Positions 44,905 to 57,296 of a DNA stretch of 64,000 nt are shown piece after piece. Position numbers and translations under genes: made by a program. Source of the DNA: Deroplatys truncata. Lineage: Eukaryota > Arthropoda > Insecta > Mantodea > Mantidae. Location of the stretch: contig CM060978.1 in NCBI GenBank assembly GCA_030765065.1, positions 216,399,498 through 216,463,497 of the forward strand, given 5' to 3'. Below the pieces are notes generated by a model, which saw only the letters and a list, made by a program, of their open reading frames with translations, made no database searches and was not told the origin of the DNA. Each line of letters begins with the position of its first letter. The first letter of the stretch is position 1.

Positions 44905-45690
44905 TTCCACCAAAAAATTCGATACAGAGATTTCACCGGAAATATGTAATAAAAAAATTTTTTTGGAAACATGTCCGTGTGTGTCTGTGTGTGTACACAG
45001 CATAACTCAGAAACGAACAGTCGGATAAACACCAAATTTGGTATTTAGGTTCAGTATCTTCCAAAGATGCGACACGAAGGTTTACAAGAAAATCCGCCCC
45101 ACCCCAGATTGCCCTTTACATGGAACATTTTTCGAAAATTTTAATTTTCTCAAAAATGGGTCTAACGATTTTGATTAAAATATCATATATTTAAGATACT
45201 TTCATGACAAATAAAATGTATATCTTGAATTTTCTGGGAATGTCTCCAAAAGTATTCTCGATTGTGAACGACTTTTGCATAACTGGTAAACCATAAGAAA
45301 TAGATAAAATTTTACTACACAAAAAATGTAGATCGCGTTAAAATGCAAAATCTATGTCATATACATTTTTTGTTGAGTGAACCATTTTCGAGATATTGCT
45401 TGTTATTGCCTTAAATTTTCCAATACTTATACTTTTTCTCAAATGGGAATTCGTTATTCATTTTTTTTGTCCTGGTAATGCAAAGAAAATGGAATACTCC
45501 ACATAGCAACCAGCTCTTAAAATATTTGACTCGCTTAAAGCCTACCAATTCCCCTTGCATCTACAAGAAAATTAGCAATAAGATTAACATCTCGATATCT
45601 CGATTAACATGAAGCATATGGAGAATAATTGTTTGTAAAAATAGTTTGTACAAGAGTAGAGAAAGTCATGTAAATGTAACACATCAGATA
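44905..45690 (+). repeat. CA-core family copy without terminal hairpin
   Basis: Starts GATTTTTACATTCCACCAAA just after the SINE's target duplication. It has a very short TG core (GTGTGTGTCTGTGTGTG), a normal middle and a 3' module ending ACACATCAGA. The empty-site reference CATTTTTTGTTGAGTG used to interpret 63148-63181 is at about 45363. Confidence 0.85.
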
Positions 45691-45699
45691 TTTTGTTTT

Positions 45700-46270
45700 T
45701 ATTTTGTTTGTAGAGCATGGCTTTAGGTGGATTTTAAGACTTTAAGGTTGTATACATATGAGTATATGCCAGATAAATGACCTGAGTTCTGTAGTCTCCT
45801 TCCTATAGCGCCTGAAACAACTAGGAGAGGAGCATAATCAAATTGTTGTAACATGCACAACCGGTTCTATGAATTTATGAATTTCTTTATCTCCAATAGT
45901 ATATAATTACAAATAAATACCTACAACACACACATTCTAGCGCAACGTTCATTGGTCCCTTAAGCTCCCCTACCTATAGTTGACATGAAAAACCGAGATA
46001 CAATATAGTGACTCTGTAATAGGACAGTCAAGCCTTAGTGTCTAAACGGTTGGCGCGCAGAGTTTGAGCTCTTGCGACCCTATAAAAATGTAACAGGAGT
46101 GTGTCTGAGAAAGAGTTGCCGGTTATCAACAAATGCCATGATGGTACAAAAATATCACAGCTGTTGTACTTTAGTAACCTTTGGTAAAATGCAACCATTA
46201 CGTTTATCATGCGATTTTCTATAGCTTAATATTTATCCTAATAGATAAACCCAACAGAGTATACAATAAT
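45700..46270. other. non-coding, nothing recognised
   Basis: No coding motif or repeat partner seen. Confidence 0.4.
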
Positions 46271-46284
46271 ATTCCAAAAATGTA

Positions 46285-47298
46285 TTACACTCACATGACT
46301 TTCTCTACTCTTGTACAAACTATTTTTACAAACGCTTATTCTCCATATGCTGCATGTTAATCGAGATATTACTATTATTGCTAATTTTCCTGTAGGTGCA
46401 AGGGGAATTGGTAGGCTTTAAGCAATAGTCAAATATATTAAGAGATGGTTGCTATGTGGAGTATTCCATTCTCTTTGCATTACCAGGACAAAAAAGAATG
46501 AATAAGGAATTCCCATTTGAGAAAAAGTATAAGTATTGGAAAATTTAAGGGAATAAAAAGCAATATCTCGAAAATGGTTCACTCAACAAAAAAAAATGTG
46601 TATGACATGAATTGTGTATTTTAATGCGATCTACATTTTTTGTGCGGTAAAACTTTGTCTATCTCTTATGGTTTACCAGTTATGCAAAAGTCGTTCACAA
46701 TGAAGAATACTTTTGGAGAAATTCCCAGAAAATTCGAGATAAACATTTCATTTTCATAAATATCTTAAACATATGATATTTTAATCAAAATCGTTAGAGC
46801 CGTTTTAGAGAAAATTAAAATTTTCTAAAAATGTTCCATGTAAAGAGTAATCTGGGGTGGGGGGATTTTCTTGAAAGCTTTCATGTCGCATCCCTGGAAA
46901 ATATTGAACCTAAATACCAACTTTTCGTTTATGAGTTATGCTGTTCACCGACAACACAAACACACACACACATACACACACAACACACACACACACACAC
47001 ACACTCACACACACACAAACACACAATACATATACACGGACATATTTCCAAAAATGCTTTATTTTTTATGTCTTGGACATAGAAAGAGAATGCAATGCTC
47101 CACATAGCTACCAGCTCTTAAAATATTTGACTGTCGCTTAAAGCCTACCAATTCCCCTTGCGTCTACAAGAAAATTAGCAATAAGATAGAGTCTGCAAAT
47201 GTTTGACTCGATTAACATGAAGCATATGGAGAATAAGCGTTTGTAAAAATAGTTTGTACAAGAGTAGAGAAAGTCATTGAGTGTAACACCTCGGATTT
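46285..47298. repeat. CA-core family foldback: 3' module at both ends
   Basis: The left part (46285 to about 47040) is a reversed copy beginning with the complement of the 3' terminus (ACTTTCTCTACTCTTGTACA). The CA core lies at about 46962-47035. Immediately after AAAAATGCTTTATTTTT the sequence turns into a forward 3' module (ATGTCTTGGACATAGAAAG) that ends AGAGTAGAGAAAGTCATTG. The two ends are inverted copies of about 200 bp, giving a foldback-like unit with no terminal hairpin. Confidence 0.85.
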
Positions 47299-47304
47299 TT
47301 TAAG

Positions 47305-47955
47305 TTTAGCTTAAAACAGTGCATGTGTGAAAAATCTAAACTCCACAATTTAAATCTGATTCACTTTGCGTTTTGATCTTAGTGTATCCAATTTAAAGGC
47401 AATATATGCACAATTTCAGCGAGATAAATGTTGTGTCATTTCTGAAACATTAATGTTTGTATGCTAATTTAATCATTTTATACGTTTTTAGCGAATGATT
47501 TAGATACCAAATGCTTGGTTAAAATTTTGTTTTGATTTTAAAGGACCGCAAGATATTTTAAAGTATAAAATTAATTCTTATGAGGATATATGACATTTCC
47601 GGAATTTTCAAAAATTAAAAGTTAATAAAAATATATTATTTAAGCATTTTCAAAAAAATATGTGCGCGTGTTTTTGTACATTATTTTGAAAACTTGAAGT
47701 TAATATAATAAAAATTATGGCACGTGGAACTGTTTTGGACTATAAACATTATTGGAAAAACGTTTTCAGGAAAATTACATTTAAAATTTTAAATATGCCT
47801 TGCACTACTATGCTTAACCGTATTTAAACTAGCTACGTGGATATTAAAATGTGGGCAAAGTGAATAAATAAAATTGCCACACCAAAATACAAATATAGTA
47901 AAGATAAACTATATAAAATTGACTCTTAAATGTCTATATTCTAAACTTCACAGAT
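47305..47955. other. AT-rich non-coding sequence
   Basis: Nothing recognised. Base composition is similar to the CA-core family, but no block can be aligned with confidence. Confidence 0.4.
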
Positions 47956-47956
47956 A

Positions 47957-49290
47957 CGAGGGCAAATCAAAAGGTCTTTGCCCCCATTTTTTTCTGGTAA
48001 CATACGATACATACAGCCAACTAAACATGTAGATATTATTCTTTGTAGCTCTCACTATTTTTCCACATAGTCCCCGTGCCGGTTCAGACATTTGTCCCAT
48101 CGCAGCACTAATTTTGCGATGCCGTTGCGGTAGAAGTCGGCCGTCTGACTACGGAACCACTGTCGCACTGTTGTCTTGACTTTGTCGTCGCAAGTGAATC
48201 GCTGTCCTGCCAGGAACTTCATCAACGGACTGAAAAGATGGAAATCACTAGGGGCAAGATCCGGACTGTATGGTGGATGCTCTAGAAACTCCCTGTGAAG
48301 GTTCCTTAGCTTGCCGACAGTCTTGTTTGCCACATGTGGTCTTGCATTGTCGTGGAGGATGATCACGTTGTCAACATCGAGAATCCCGTGGCGCTTCTTT
48401 CTGATCGCAGCCCGCAGAAGTGACAGTGTGGAACAATATCTATCGGCATTGATGGTGGCACCTCGCGGCATGAAATCCAGCACGACCGTTCACGGCAATC
48501 CCAGAATGCCATTAACATCACTTTGTGAACCGATGGCGCAGTACGGGATTTCCTTTTCACAGGAGACTGCGGATGTTTCCACACCATACTCTGCTGTTTT
48601 GATTTCGGCATGTAATGCAGTACCCAAGTTTCATCGTCAGTAACAATGCAATCCAGGAAATGGTCACCCGCCTCGGCATATCATTGCAGATGATTCAAAG
48701 AAGCAATCATTCGCTTGCCTTTCATCACGTCATCCAACTACTTAGGAACCCATCGACATGAAACCTTCCTGTACCCTAAACACTCGTGAATGATGTCAAA
48801 AGCACTCCCAAAAGAAATGTCGAGCTCCTGAGTAATGTCTTTGATGCGCACGCGCCGCTCTGCTTTCACCATCGCATCCACGTGGGCAATATTGTGATCA
48901 GTCACCGATTCACGCGGTCTCCCCGCACGCTCATTGTCATGCAGATTTGCACGGCTATTTTCGAACTCAGAACACCACCATCTCACACTTCTCAAAGCAA
49001 GACACCTTTCCCCATACGATGGCTGCATTTCCTTGTGGATCTCGATGGACGTTCGTCCCTTACTCCATAGAAAACGGATCACACTTCGTTGCTCGTAAGC
49101 CGTGGACGTGTTAAGCACACCTGCCATTTTGAATGCACTGACAGCAGCGCTGCTGCTGGCAGCAGGTGGAAACTCTATGAGGACCGACCCATGAAAAGTC
49201 CATTACTTCGATTGTATATGTTGATTTTTGTTTTACATTCGTAATTTGGCCGAAAAAGAATAGGGACAAAGAGTTTTTGATTTGCCCTCG
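47957..49290 (-). mobile_element. mariner element of a second lineage (1334 bp)
   Basis: TIRs CGAGGGCAAATCAAAA match in inverted orientation at both ends. TA lies at 47955-47956 and 49291-49292. The sequence and transposase differ clearly from the mariner at 1703 and 20838. Confidence 0.95.
48055..49127 (-). pseudogene. mariner transposase pseudogene, second lineage
   Basis: ATG at 49127 opens MAGVLNTSTAYEQRSVIRFL. A stop after CRWVPK near 48738 and another about 20 codons later interrupt it. VTDDETWVLHYMP near 48620 holds the first Asp (TDDE instead of the usual TGDE). A frameshift follows near 48485, then LDFMPRGATINADRY, ILHDNARPHVA (second Asp) and HPPYSPDLAPSDFHLF (third Asp), ending RHGDYVEK at about 48058. 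This is a D,D34D mariner. Two stops and one frameshift make it inactive. Confidence 0.92.
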
Positions 49291-49294
49291 TACA

Positions 49295-50185
49295 TTCTAT
49301 TAAGCTTTATTTTGGGGGGGAGGTAAACTAAGTATATACCCATAATGATGCATTTCATAAAATATCTCGCATCCACACTTGAGAAGACAGAGGATAAAGT
49401 ATATCTTTCAAAATACTTCCTATAGGTCTAACGATCTTATCTTTTATCAGCATTGAAAACTATGAACATAATTATACAGAGTTTGAAAAAGTCTTTGTTA
49501 GAAATAAAACGTATCCCTGGTAAGTTGCGTTTTATGATAATACGTTGTTGACACAGCCTTTGACAGTAATTAATGTGAGACTAATAGCGTTCCTTCATAC
49601 CATAAAAAGACTAATGACGGAGAAAATTAGGTATAATTTACATGCAACGAGCCCTCAGTGCATCACCTCGGTTCATCATTAAAATCTCATTCACCGTATC
49701 ATTTAACAGGACGTCCTTCATAGCTCCTAATTTATGCTTAGAAAAAATAGAATACTCTCTGCAGTGAGTGCAGCCTACACTTCTGTCTCGCTTGACAATA
49801 ACGGTAACATTAAAGGAAGAATGCCTGATTTGAATAAAGCAGTTAGGTTACAGTGAAAAGGTTCCGTAAAATTAAATCACAACCACTTTCTACAACATTG
49901 CCTAACTGAACTTCCTGCCTATCTATGGTATTCCAAATTGTAAATTCAAAACTGTTATGAAAAGTTTTCAAGAGGTTCTTCTTCAGCAAAGGTGAGGGGC
50001 ATGCTAAAGTTCCCGGCATGACTCAAAGATTTGGTGAATATGGCCAAATTACTATGAAAGGGATTAAATTGAAATACAAGCAGCGATAAAGTACTTCGTT
50101 TTGAAGGGTTTAACCCCAACACAAATAACACAAGGACTTACATACGACATAAAACGATTCTTTCCCTTAGTTTTCGACATTTAAA
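49295..50185. other. non-coding, nothing recognised
   Basis: No coding motif or repeat partner seen. Confidence 0.4.
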
Positions 50186-50189
50186 AAGT

Positions 50190-51107
50190 AGGTTGCGGAA
50201 TTTAAATGCGGTCCTACATGCATTCAAGATGAGTGCTCAGGTCGTCCCAAAAATGCTACGACCGACGAGATTGTGACAAAAATTCACGATGGCATATTCA
50301 ATGAACCTCGGATTGAAGGAAGGCCTGTTGTATAAATTGCAAAGACCTCGATAGGCCGTGTCTACTGCATTTAGCACGGCTTTGGTTATGGGAGAGATTT
50401 CCGCTCGATGGGTGCTGCGTTTGTTAGCAATGGACGAAAAATACATTCGAATGGGCATTTCCCAAGAGTGTTTAGACTTGTTTAAACGCAATTCCAGTGA
50501 GTTCCTCCGAAATTTCATAATAGTAGATGAAACATGATTTTATTACACGTCAGAGACGAAGGAACAGTCCAAATAGTGCGTGGCAACAGGTGAAAGTGTC
50601 CCAAAGTCTATCTGTAGGAAAAGTCGTAGCTTTGATTTTCTGGCATTCTCAGGGTGCAGTACTCCTAGATTACCTCCAGAAGAGCAGAACCATCACCGGG
50701 GATGCTTCACTATTGGACTAGCTGAAGGATGCTATTCAGGCTAAACGTCACCACTTTGCGAAAAAGAAAGTCCTCTTTCATCAAGATAATGTGCCTTAAA
50801 TTGTTGCTGCAAAACTGCATGACTTTCGTTTCCAAGTGCTTCTACAGGTGCCGTATTCCCCGGATTTGGTTCCAGCGATTACTTTTTGGTTCCACACATG
50901 AGGAAACGGCTGAGTGAATGAAGATTCACATCAAATGATGAGGGTGAAGCTGAGACAGACACTTAATTTACAAATTTTATTGAGGGTGTTAAAAGCTGGA
51001 AAGTCATTGTGCAATTGTATTGATTTACAGGGCAACTGTATTGAAAACAAAATTCTCATAAATGTTGTGTTTTTTTGGTTAGGCCGAGAACTTTTAGAAC
51101 GCCCCTC
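50190..51107 (+). pseudogene. old mariner fossil, third lineage, 5' end missing
   Basis: Scattered frames recover mariner blocks in order: DECSGRPKNATTDEIV near 50230, ISQECLDLFKRNSSEFLR near 50460, VDET near 50525 (the Trp that should follow is a stop), DYLQKSRTITGDASLLD near 50670, FHQDN near 50780, and PYSPDL-like CRIPRIWFQ in the wrong frame near 50850. The right end AGAACTTTTAGAACGCCCCT resembles the complement of an irritans-type mariner TIR. No left TIR was found. Many stops and shifts indicate great age. Confidence 0.7.
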
Positions 51108-51109
51108 AG

Positions 51110-52235
51110 CGACTGTTAATTATTCTGTGATGTTTGAGTTTGGTTTAGTTTGGTAAGAATAAACAGTAGTAGACTTTAGTCCAATTTACAATGAAAAGTA
51201 AGGGCAGACGCAGCTTAAACGAAGACTTTGCATCCTTGTCAGATAATGGAAGCATTCATATCGTTACGCAACTCACTACGTTACGTAAGAGATTGCGAAG
51301 TCGAAATTTTATGTTTGCGTTGCGTGCATAGAGGAAGCATTCTACCTTTTTCATGTATTGCTAGCTTCTGGACAGCACACGATTGCAGTGCAGGATTTTA
51401 CGTTATCTACTGTACAATCATGGTGCTCTTCTATTTGCCGCCATGCCATTTTAAATGCTGACGCTAGACGCTGCTCCATTGTTTGCTTGGTTCAACACAC
51501 CATTTTATGTCTTATTGATTTATAAGAACTGGTTGATTTCCATATTGAATATTATTGGTTGTTATTCAGTTAAACTTGGGTATTTTCGGAAGGTTTCCGT
51601 ATGCAGCTTACGGAAAGTTTTTTCCTTACGCTTTCGGCTGCATTATGAATGGTCTTACCTCACGCTTGCTCTTATGCTGCGTTCAACTATTTATATATAC
51701 CTACATCTAAATAGCTGAACGTGTATTCGAACGGGAGCTATCGTCTGCAATTGTCCGGCATGTAGATGGATGGCAAATAAACTTTCTGCCACCACATTCC
51801 CTGTATAAAATGCAATTGGGGGGCTTAAAAGCAAAGGGATGTAAGTGCACAAATCAAGTTTTAAGAAAAATCAGTTTAAAAATTACATGCAAAGCTGTCG
51901 CTCTCAACATATAAGTTATTTGATAAATCAGACTTTGAATGTTCTACGTACAGTTGTTAAAAGTTGTATATCACATTTATAACTTACAAAATATTTATTT
52001 TTTGTTGGTTGTGTTTTCACTTACATCTGCTTGTCACAAAATTATGCAATTACATCCCTTTACCTTATAAAAAGATATCTAAATTATTAATAAAGGTAAA
52101 CTGAATACAAAAAAGCAAAGTATTGTTTCATTAAAACTTATTTATTATATAGTCACAGTATTTTATTTTTCTTGATACCTTGTGGATGGAATAATATCAC
52201 CTTAAAACACTGAAATGCTTATTCATACTCTGATT
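51110..52235. other. non-coding, nothing recognised
   Basis: AAAGGGATGTAA at about 51835 and its complement near 52050 are inverted, about 220 bp apart. No other sign of an element was seen. Confidence 0.35.
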
Positions 52236-52616
52236 CTAAGTGATATTATAAGTTTCCTGCATCAATTTCTTCTGGAATTCTGTATTTTTTCACGTATACT
52301 GACAACCACGCCACTTGTTTAAGATTGATGTAAAACGGATGGTGCACTGGAGATATAAAGGCAATAGTTCCAATAAATTCTTGTATTTTGAATCTTGCAC
52401 TTGATCTTCAAAATTTTACCTCGTGAGCTCAACTTCATGAAATGGTGTGTCCTCATTCAATGTCTCTTTGTAAAATACCTGATAGGGCTCGCTTTTATCC
52501 AAGTGAAGCCATCGAATATCCCTGATACCTTTCAAACTGTCTTTCATTACATATTCATTGCTTCAATGGAGTACAACTCATTGAGTAGTTGTGATTCTTT
52601 TCACAGTGGTTGATTT

Positions 52617-53455
52617 ACTTTCTCTACTACGTATAGTAAGTAGGGGAAGTATTGTATTCCACCCAAAAATTCGATACCGAAATTACACCGGAAATATATG
52701 TTTTGATACCGCTGAATCCAAAAAAAGCATTTTTGCATACATGTCCGTGTGTGAGTTTCTGTGTGTGTGTGTGTGTCTGTGAACAGCATAACTCAGAAAC
52801 GAACAGTCGGATAAACACCAAACTTGGTATTTAGGTTCAGTATTTTCCAGAGATGCGACACGAAGGTTTTCAAGAAAATCCCTCACCCCAGATTACCCTT
52901 TACATGGAACATTTTTCGAAAATTTTAATTTTCTCAAAAATGGTTCTAACGATTTTGATTAAAATATCATATATTTAAGATACTTTCATGAAAAATAAAA
53001 TGTATATCTTGAATTTTCTGAGAATGTCTACAAAAGTATTCTTCATTGTGAACGACTTTTGCATAATTCGTAAACCATAAGAGATAGACAAAATTTTACT
53101 ACACCAAAAATGTAGATCGCGTTAAAATACACAATTTATGTCATATACATTTTTTTGTCGAGATATTGCTTGTTGTTACCTTAAATTTTCCAATACTTAT
53201 ACTTTTTCTCAAATGGGAATTCGTTATTCATTTTTTTGTCCTGGTAATGCAAAGAGAATGCAATACTCCACATAGCAACCAGCTCTTAAATATTTGACTG
53301 TCGCTTAAAGCCTAACAATTCCCCTTGCATCTACAAGAAAATTAGCAATAAGATTAACATTTCGATATCTCGATTAACATGAAGCATATCGAGAATAAGC
53401 GTTTGTAAACATAGTTTGTACAAGAGTAGAGAAAGTCATGTGAGTGTAACACAGA
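52617..53455 (+). repeat. CA-core family copy inserted in the pseudogene (forward)
   Basis: Full copy starting with the hairpin arm ACTTTCTCTACT and ending GTAACACAGA, with a TG core at about 52745-52780. It separates the STRIKK segment of the pseudogene from its C-terminal part. The target was an A-run in the gene's sense strand. Confidence 0.88.
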
Positions 53456-54442
53456 TTTTTTTATACGAGTTGACCACAAGCTCGTCCAGTCATCTGGCAT
53501 GAACATACAGAGACAATTTTTCTTTTTTCTCTTTATAGGACCAAAATCTTGGTCGCATTCCATGTAAGAATGCTCAGAGATGATGTATTTATGGTCAACC
53601 TGTGCAATGTTTTACTCTGTACAATGTAAGTCCAAAATTTAATAATATTTGTATTCTTATTCTGTCCTCCTGCATTATCACTAATTGCAGTAATATAAGT
53701 TAAGGGGGCGTATATAATGCACCACATAAAACAAATTTCCTGTGATACTCTTGAAGCTATTCCTTTATGCCAAATGAACATTGTAACGTGGCCACTGGCT
53801 AAATCATGAACATTTAAGTTATATGTCCATATGACTGACGTAAATGGTATGCTTTGCTACACGGCAAGGCAACATTGCTGTAGACAAGGTTTTCTGCAAA
53901 TCAAAACATATAACCCTAGAAGTATTTAGTGATAACTTTGTCTTTTCTCTGGCTCCATTTTTAACAGTTTCTGCCTTCTCTTCTCTTCGTAAATGCAGCT
54001 CTTTGTACAGTCTAGCTACTTCAGCTACATATGGATCACTAGCACATCTTATTTGATTTTCAAGTATTTCTCAAGTGCAGCAAGTATCAGTCTTAGACTT
54101 TTTGAAATTAATGTTGAAACTTTTATTAAAAACATTCCTATAGTATCTTGCTTTAACAGGAGCTTCCCCTTTATCTTTGCACAATTCTTCATAACTTATG
54201 CATTGGGAACATTTAAAGAACAGTTCAAATATTTCCGTCTAGGATTGCAATTCCTCGAGTAATGACTTGTATAAGTGGGGAAACAGCTACAATGTTTTCC
54301 CATATTCAACTTTTTCATCCGAGAATTTATTTACTGGTTTATAGCGTCCACTTTTATCTTTTGGTGATACTCCAGTTTCTGGTTCGAATTTCAATACATT
54401 ATCATAGCGCTTTACAGTTATATCTAAAGTTTTTAAAAAAAA

Positions 54443-55362
54443 TCTGATGTGTTACACTCACATTACTTTCTCTACTCTTGTAAAACTATTTTTACAAACG
54501 CTTATTCTCCATCTATTTCATATTAATCGAGATAAATATTTGCAGAAACGAACTTTAGACATGAAAAGAGAATTACATTTTACACATAGCGACCGGTTCT
54601 AAAAATATTTAACCATCGCTTAAGGCCTAATATGTTCCCCTTGTTTTGTATTTGCAAGGGTAATATAAGCACATACATATCTCTTAATAGCTGGTTGCTA
54701 TGTGCAGCACCATTCTGTTTGCCACAAATTAATACTCTTTGCATATCCAAGACAAAAAAATGAATAACGTATTCCCATTTAGAAAATAAGTATTGAAAAA
54801 TTTAAGGGAATAACAAGTAATATTTCGAAAATGGTTCACTCAACAAAAAAAAATGTATATGACATAAATTGTGTAGCAAAATTTTGTCTATCTCTTATGG
54901 TTTACCAGTTATGCAAAAGTCGTTCACAATGGAGAATACTTTTGGAGACATTCCCAGGAAATTCAAGATATACATTTTATTTGTCATAAAAATATCTTAA
55001 ACATATGATATTTTAATCAAAATCGTTAGAGCCATTTTTGAGAAAATTAAAATTTTCGAAAAATGTTCCATGTAAAGGATACTCTGGGGTGGGGGGATTT
55101 TCTTGAAAACCTTCGTGTCGCATCTCTGGAAGATACTGAACCTAAATACCAAGTTTGGTGTTTATCCGACTGTTCGTTTCTGAGTTATGCTGTTGACAGA
55201 CACACACACACACACAGACAGACACACACAGACACACAGACATGTTTCCAAAAATGCTTTTTTTGGATTTAGGGGGTCTCAAAACATGTATTTCCGGTGA
55301 AATCTCGAATTTTTGGGTGGAATACAATACTTCCCCTACTTACTATACGTAGTAGAGAAAGT
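54443..55362 (-). repeat. CA-core family copy inserted in the pseudogene (reverse)
   Basis: Starts TCTGATGTGTTACACTCACA and ends at the hairpin arm AGTAGAGAAAGT. Core CACACA/GACAGACA at about 55201-55240. It interrupts the gene between KECVKNF and FLKTLDIT, inside a run of A/T, in the opposite orientation to 52617-53455. Confidence 0.88.
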
Positions 55363-55779
55363 AAAAATTCTTTACACACTCTTTTACCTTACATTTTAAG
55401 AGAAACACTACCTCTTTTGGTACAACTCCTGCTTTTCTTTTGGGAGGGACAACTTCAATACTGATGACAAAAATGACTGTAGATTCCATGAACCTAGACT
55501 CCAATGAGAGTCAAATATTGTTTTCCGCTCTTATCTTCCAGGAAAGTACTGCAATCATACGGATAAAGGCCTCGCTAGTTTAGCAGGTTTACTCACACTT
55601 GATTGCAATATACTCCTTCCCTTCATTCGTGAGCTTCTGGGCCTTTTTGCTTCCACATGTGTTCTTTCCTCTATCTCTTTCTTGGTTTACGTGTATCACT
55701 TTCTTCTGACTCTGATGATTCTTGTTGAGGTTGATAATTATTGTCATCTTCACTCTTGTTCAGGTTATCTACAACATAA

Positions 55780-57295
55780 TACACAAAAATGTGAGTATTT
55801 ACTTTGGCTAAGTGGCTTTGCTTTAGGTTCTTATTACTTTAAGATGTCTTTAAAACATTAGCTGATATTGTGATGCAATAATAGGTAGAAGGCGGGACCA
55901 GTATACAAGGACTATGTATAAAATATAAGTTAGCATACGACATAATATTATGTTTATCAACAATACCTCCAGTATTTTACGTATTTTAGGATAGATATGA
56001 CTATCTAAGATATAACTTTCACAATTGATTAGCACTTTAAACAGCATTAATATACCATTACCTTAAATTTTGAGGTTATAATTGCAAAGCATTGATATCA
56101 GGTATGTATGAATATACTGGTTTATAATATGTAAAACGAATAGGCCTAGTTTTATTGATGTTACAGTTTAATTTGTATATTTTAAAAGCTGCTTCTTATA
56201 GAAACATAAATACACACATAAAAAAGCAAAGGTAAAGCATGGTAGACGTTTTATGTTTGATTAAAAATTAATTCAATTTTGTAAAGCAGCTTATAAATTA
56301 ATGGAATCTTGAATTTTTCTGATTGTTTACAGTAAACTTGCCCTCTAAATCACTTAATCCTTCAATATACATCTTAAAGTTATTGCTTCTTTTAGTATTT
56401 TCCATATGCAATGCTTTTACAGAAAAAAATAAATCACTTACATCCCTTGGCAGTGAAATGTTTTGTTCTTTAGTACGTAAAGTGAAAATGACACAGATAG
56501 CACCACTATGATCAACTTTCACTTGCATCCTTTTGGCAGGAGAATGTTACCACACATTGAGACTGAAAGCACATTTAACTCATTTTGAAATAAAATTTCA
56601 CTTACACCCCTTCTCTTCTAAGCCCCTTCTAAGCTATCTTACAATGGAAATTCCATAACGTGCCTCGCATTGCTCGTAGTAATAAATATAGGGACTTAAT
56701 ATGCTAACAGGCATATTATTTGGTACTTTTCATTTTCCAGAAGTGTTTCTTCTGAAAATATGAGGAGATTTTTCACCACCTAGATAGATACAACGTTTAT
56801 GAAACTGAGTTGTATTATACACCTTAAGCATAATTTAATGCAACCATATTTTGCATATCTACATCTATGTCATGTATAGATTGTAAGAAAAAGTCATTTT
56901 TTCAAAACGCGATAATGCATCCGCTCGTTTAACGCAAAAGTTGATACGCAATTATTTTGTAAGTAGCATGCAATAGAATGATATTCAGTGAAAGCTAGTG
57001 AGTGTAGTGTTTTCTTGGAATTTCGGGTTACATTAAGGGGGGCATTGAACATCCGTCTCCCTGTTTTTGTACCTAGAAGTAATTCTAATACATTTCCATG
57101 TCCAATGGCATATAAATCAGTTTTAAAATTTCATCTTATTTTTACCCCCTCTCATTCATTAGCTACATTAAGAAAGCAATGCAAATGCAGGTATAATAGA
57201 ATATTTAATAACTTCAATATTCTTTCATATAAAACCCTTCATTTGGTCTTATTTGAATTAGTGTAACCATATGCGACGCAAACAACACCCATATT
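55780..57295. other. mostly non-coding; possible upstream exon at 56298-56528
   Basis: The minus-strand frame at 56298-56528 has 76 codons (VDHSGAICVIFTLRTKEQ...) and contains a donor-like GGATGTAAGTGAT. It lies upstream of the transposase-like pseudogene on the same strand and might be an exon of it, but no motif supports this. The rest shows nothing. Confidence 0.3.
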
Positions 57296-57296
57296 T

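Larger units (their letters stand above)
52240..55775 (-). pseudogene. transposase-like pseudogene split by two CA-core insertions
   Basis: Three minus-strand segments form one degraded gene. Segment 1 (55775-55376): after an acceptor-like TTGTAG, a Ser/Glu/Lys-rich part, then LGSWNLQ-like and LKCKVKECVKNF. Segment 2 (54430-53460): FLKTLDITVKRYDNVLK, GVSPKDKSGRYKPVNKFS, PVKARYYRNVFNKSFNINF, FDLQKTL (first Asp), MFIWHKGIASRVSQEICFMW, SDNAGGQNKN (second Asp), HSYMECDQDFG. Segment 3 (52614-52240): LKGIRDIRWLHLDKSEPYQV and FYKETLNEDTPFHEVEL. I recall this order (DLQ...W.EG...DN.GGQN.N...H...D.DFG) from an uncharacterised multicopy metazoan family that is probably a DDE/RNase H-type transposase. 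Stops and at least two frameshifts are present. Confidence 0.6.

Noticed and set aside
48311-48643. Plus-strand frames over the mariner at 47957-49290
   Set aside because: Shadows of the minus-strand transposase.
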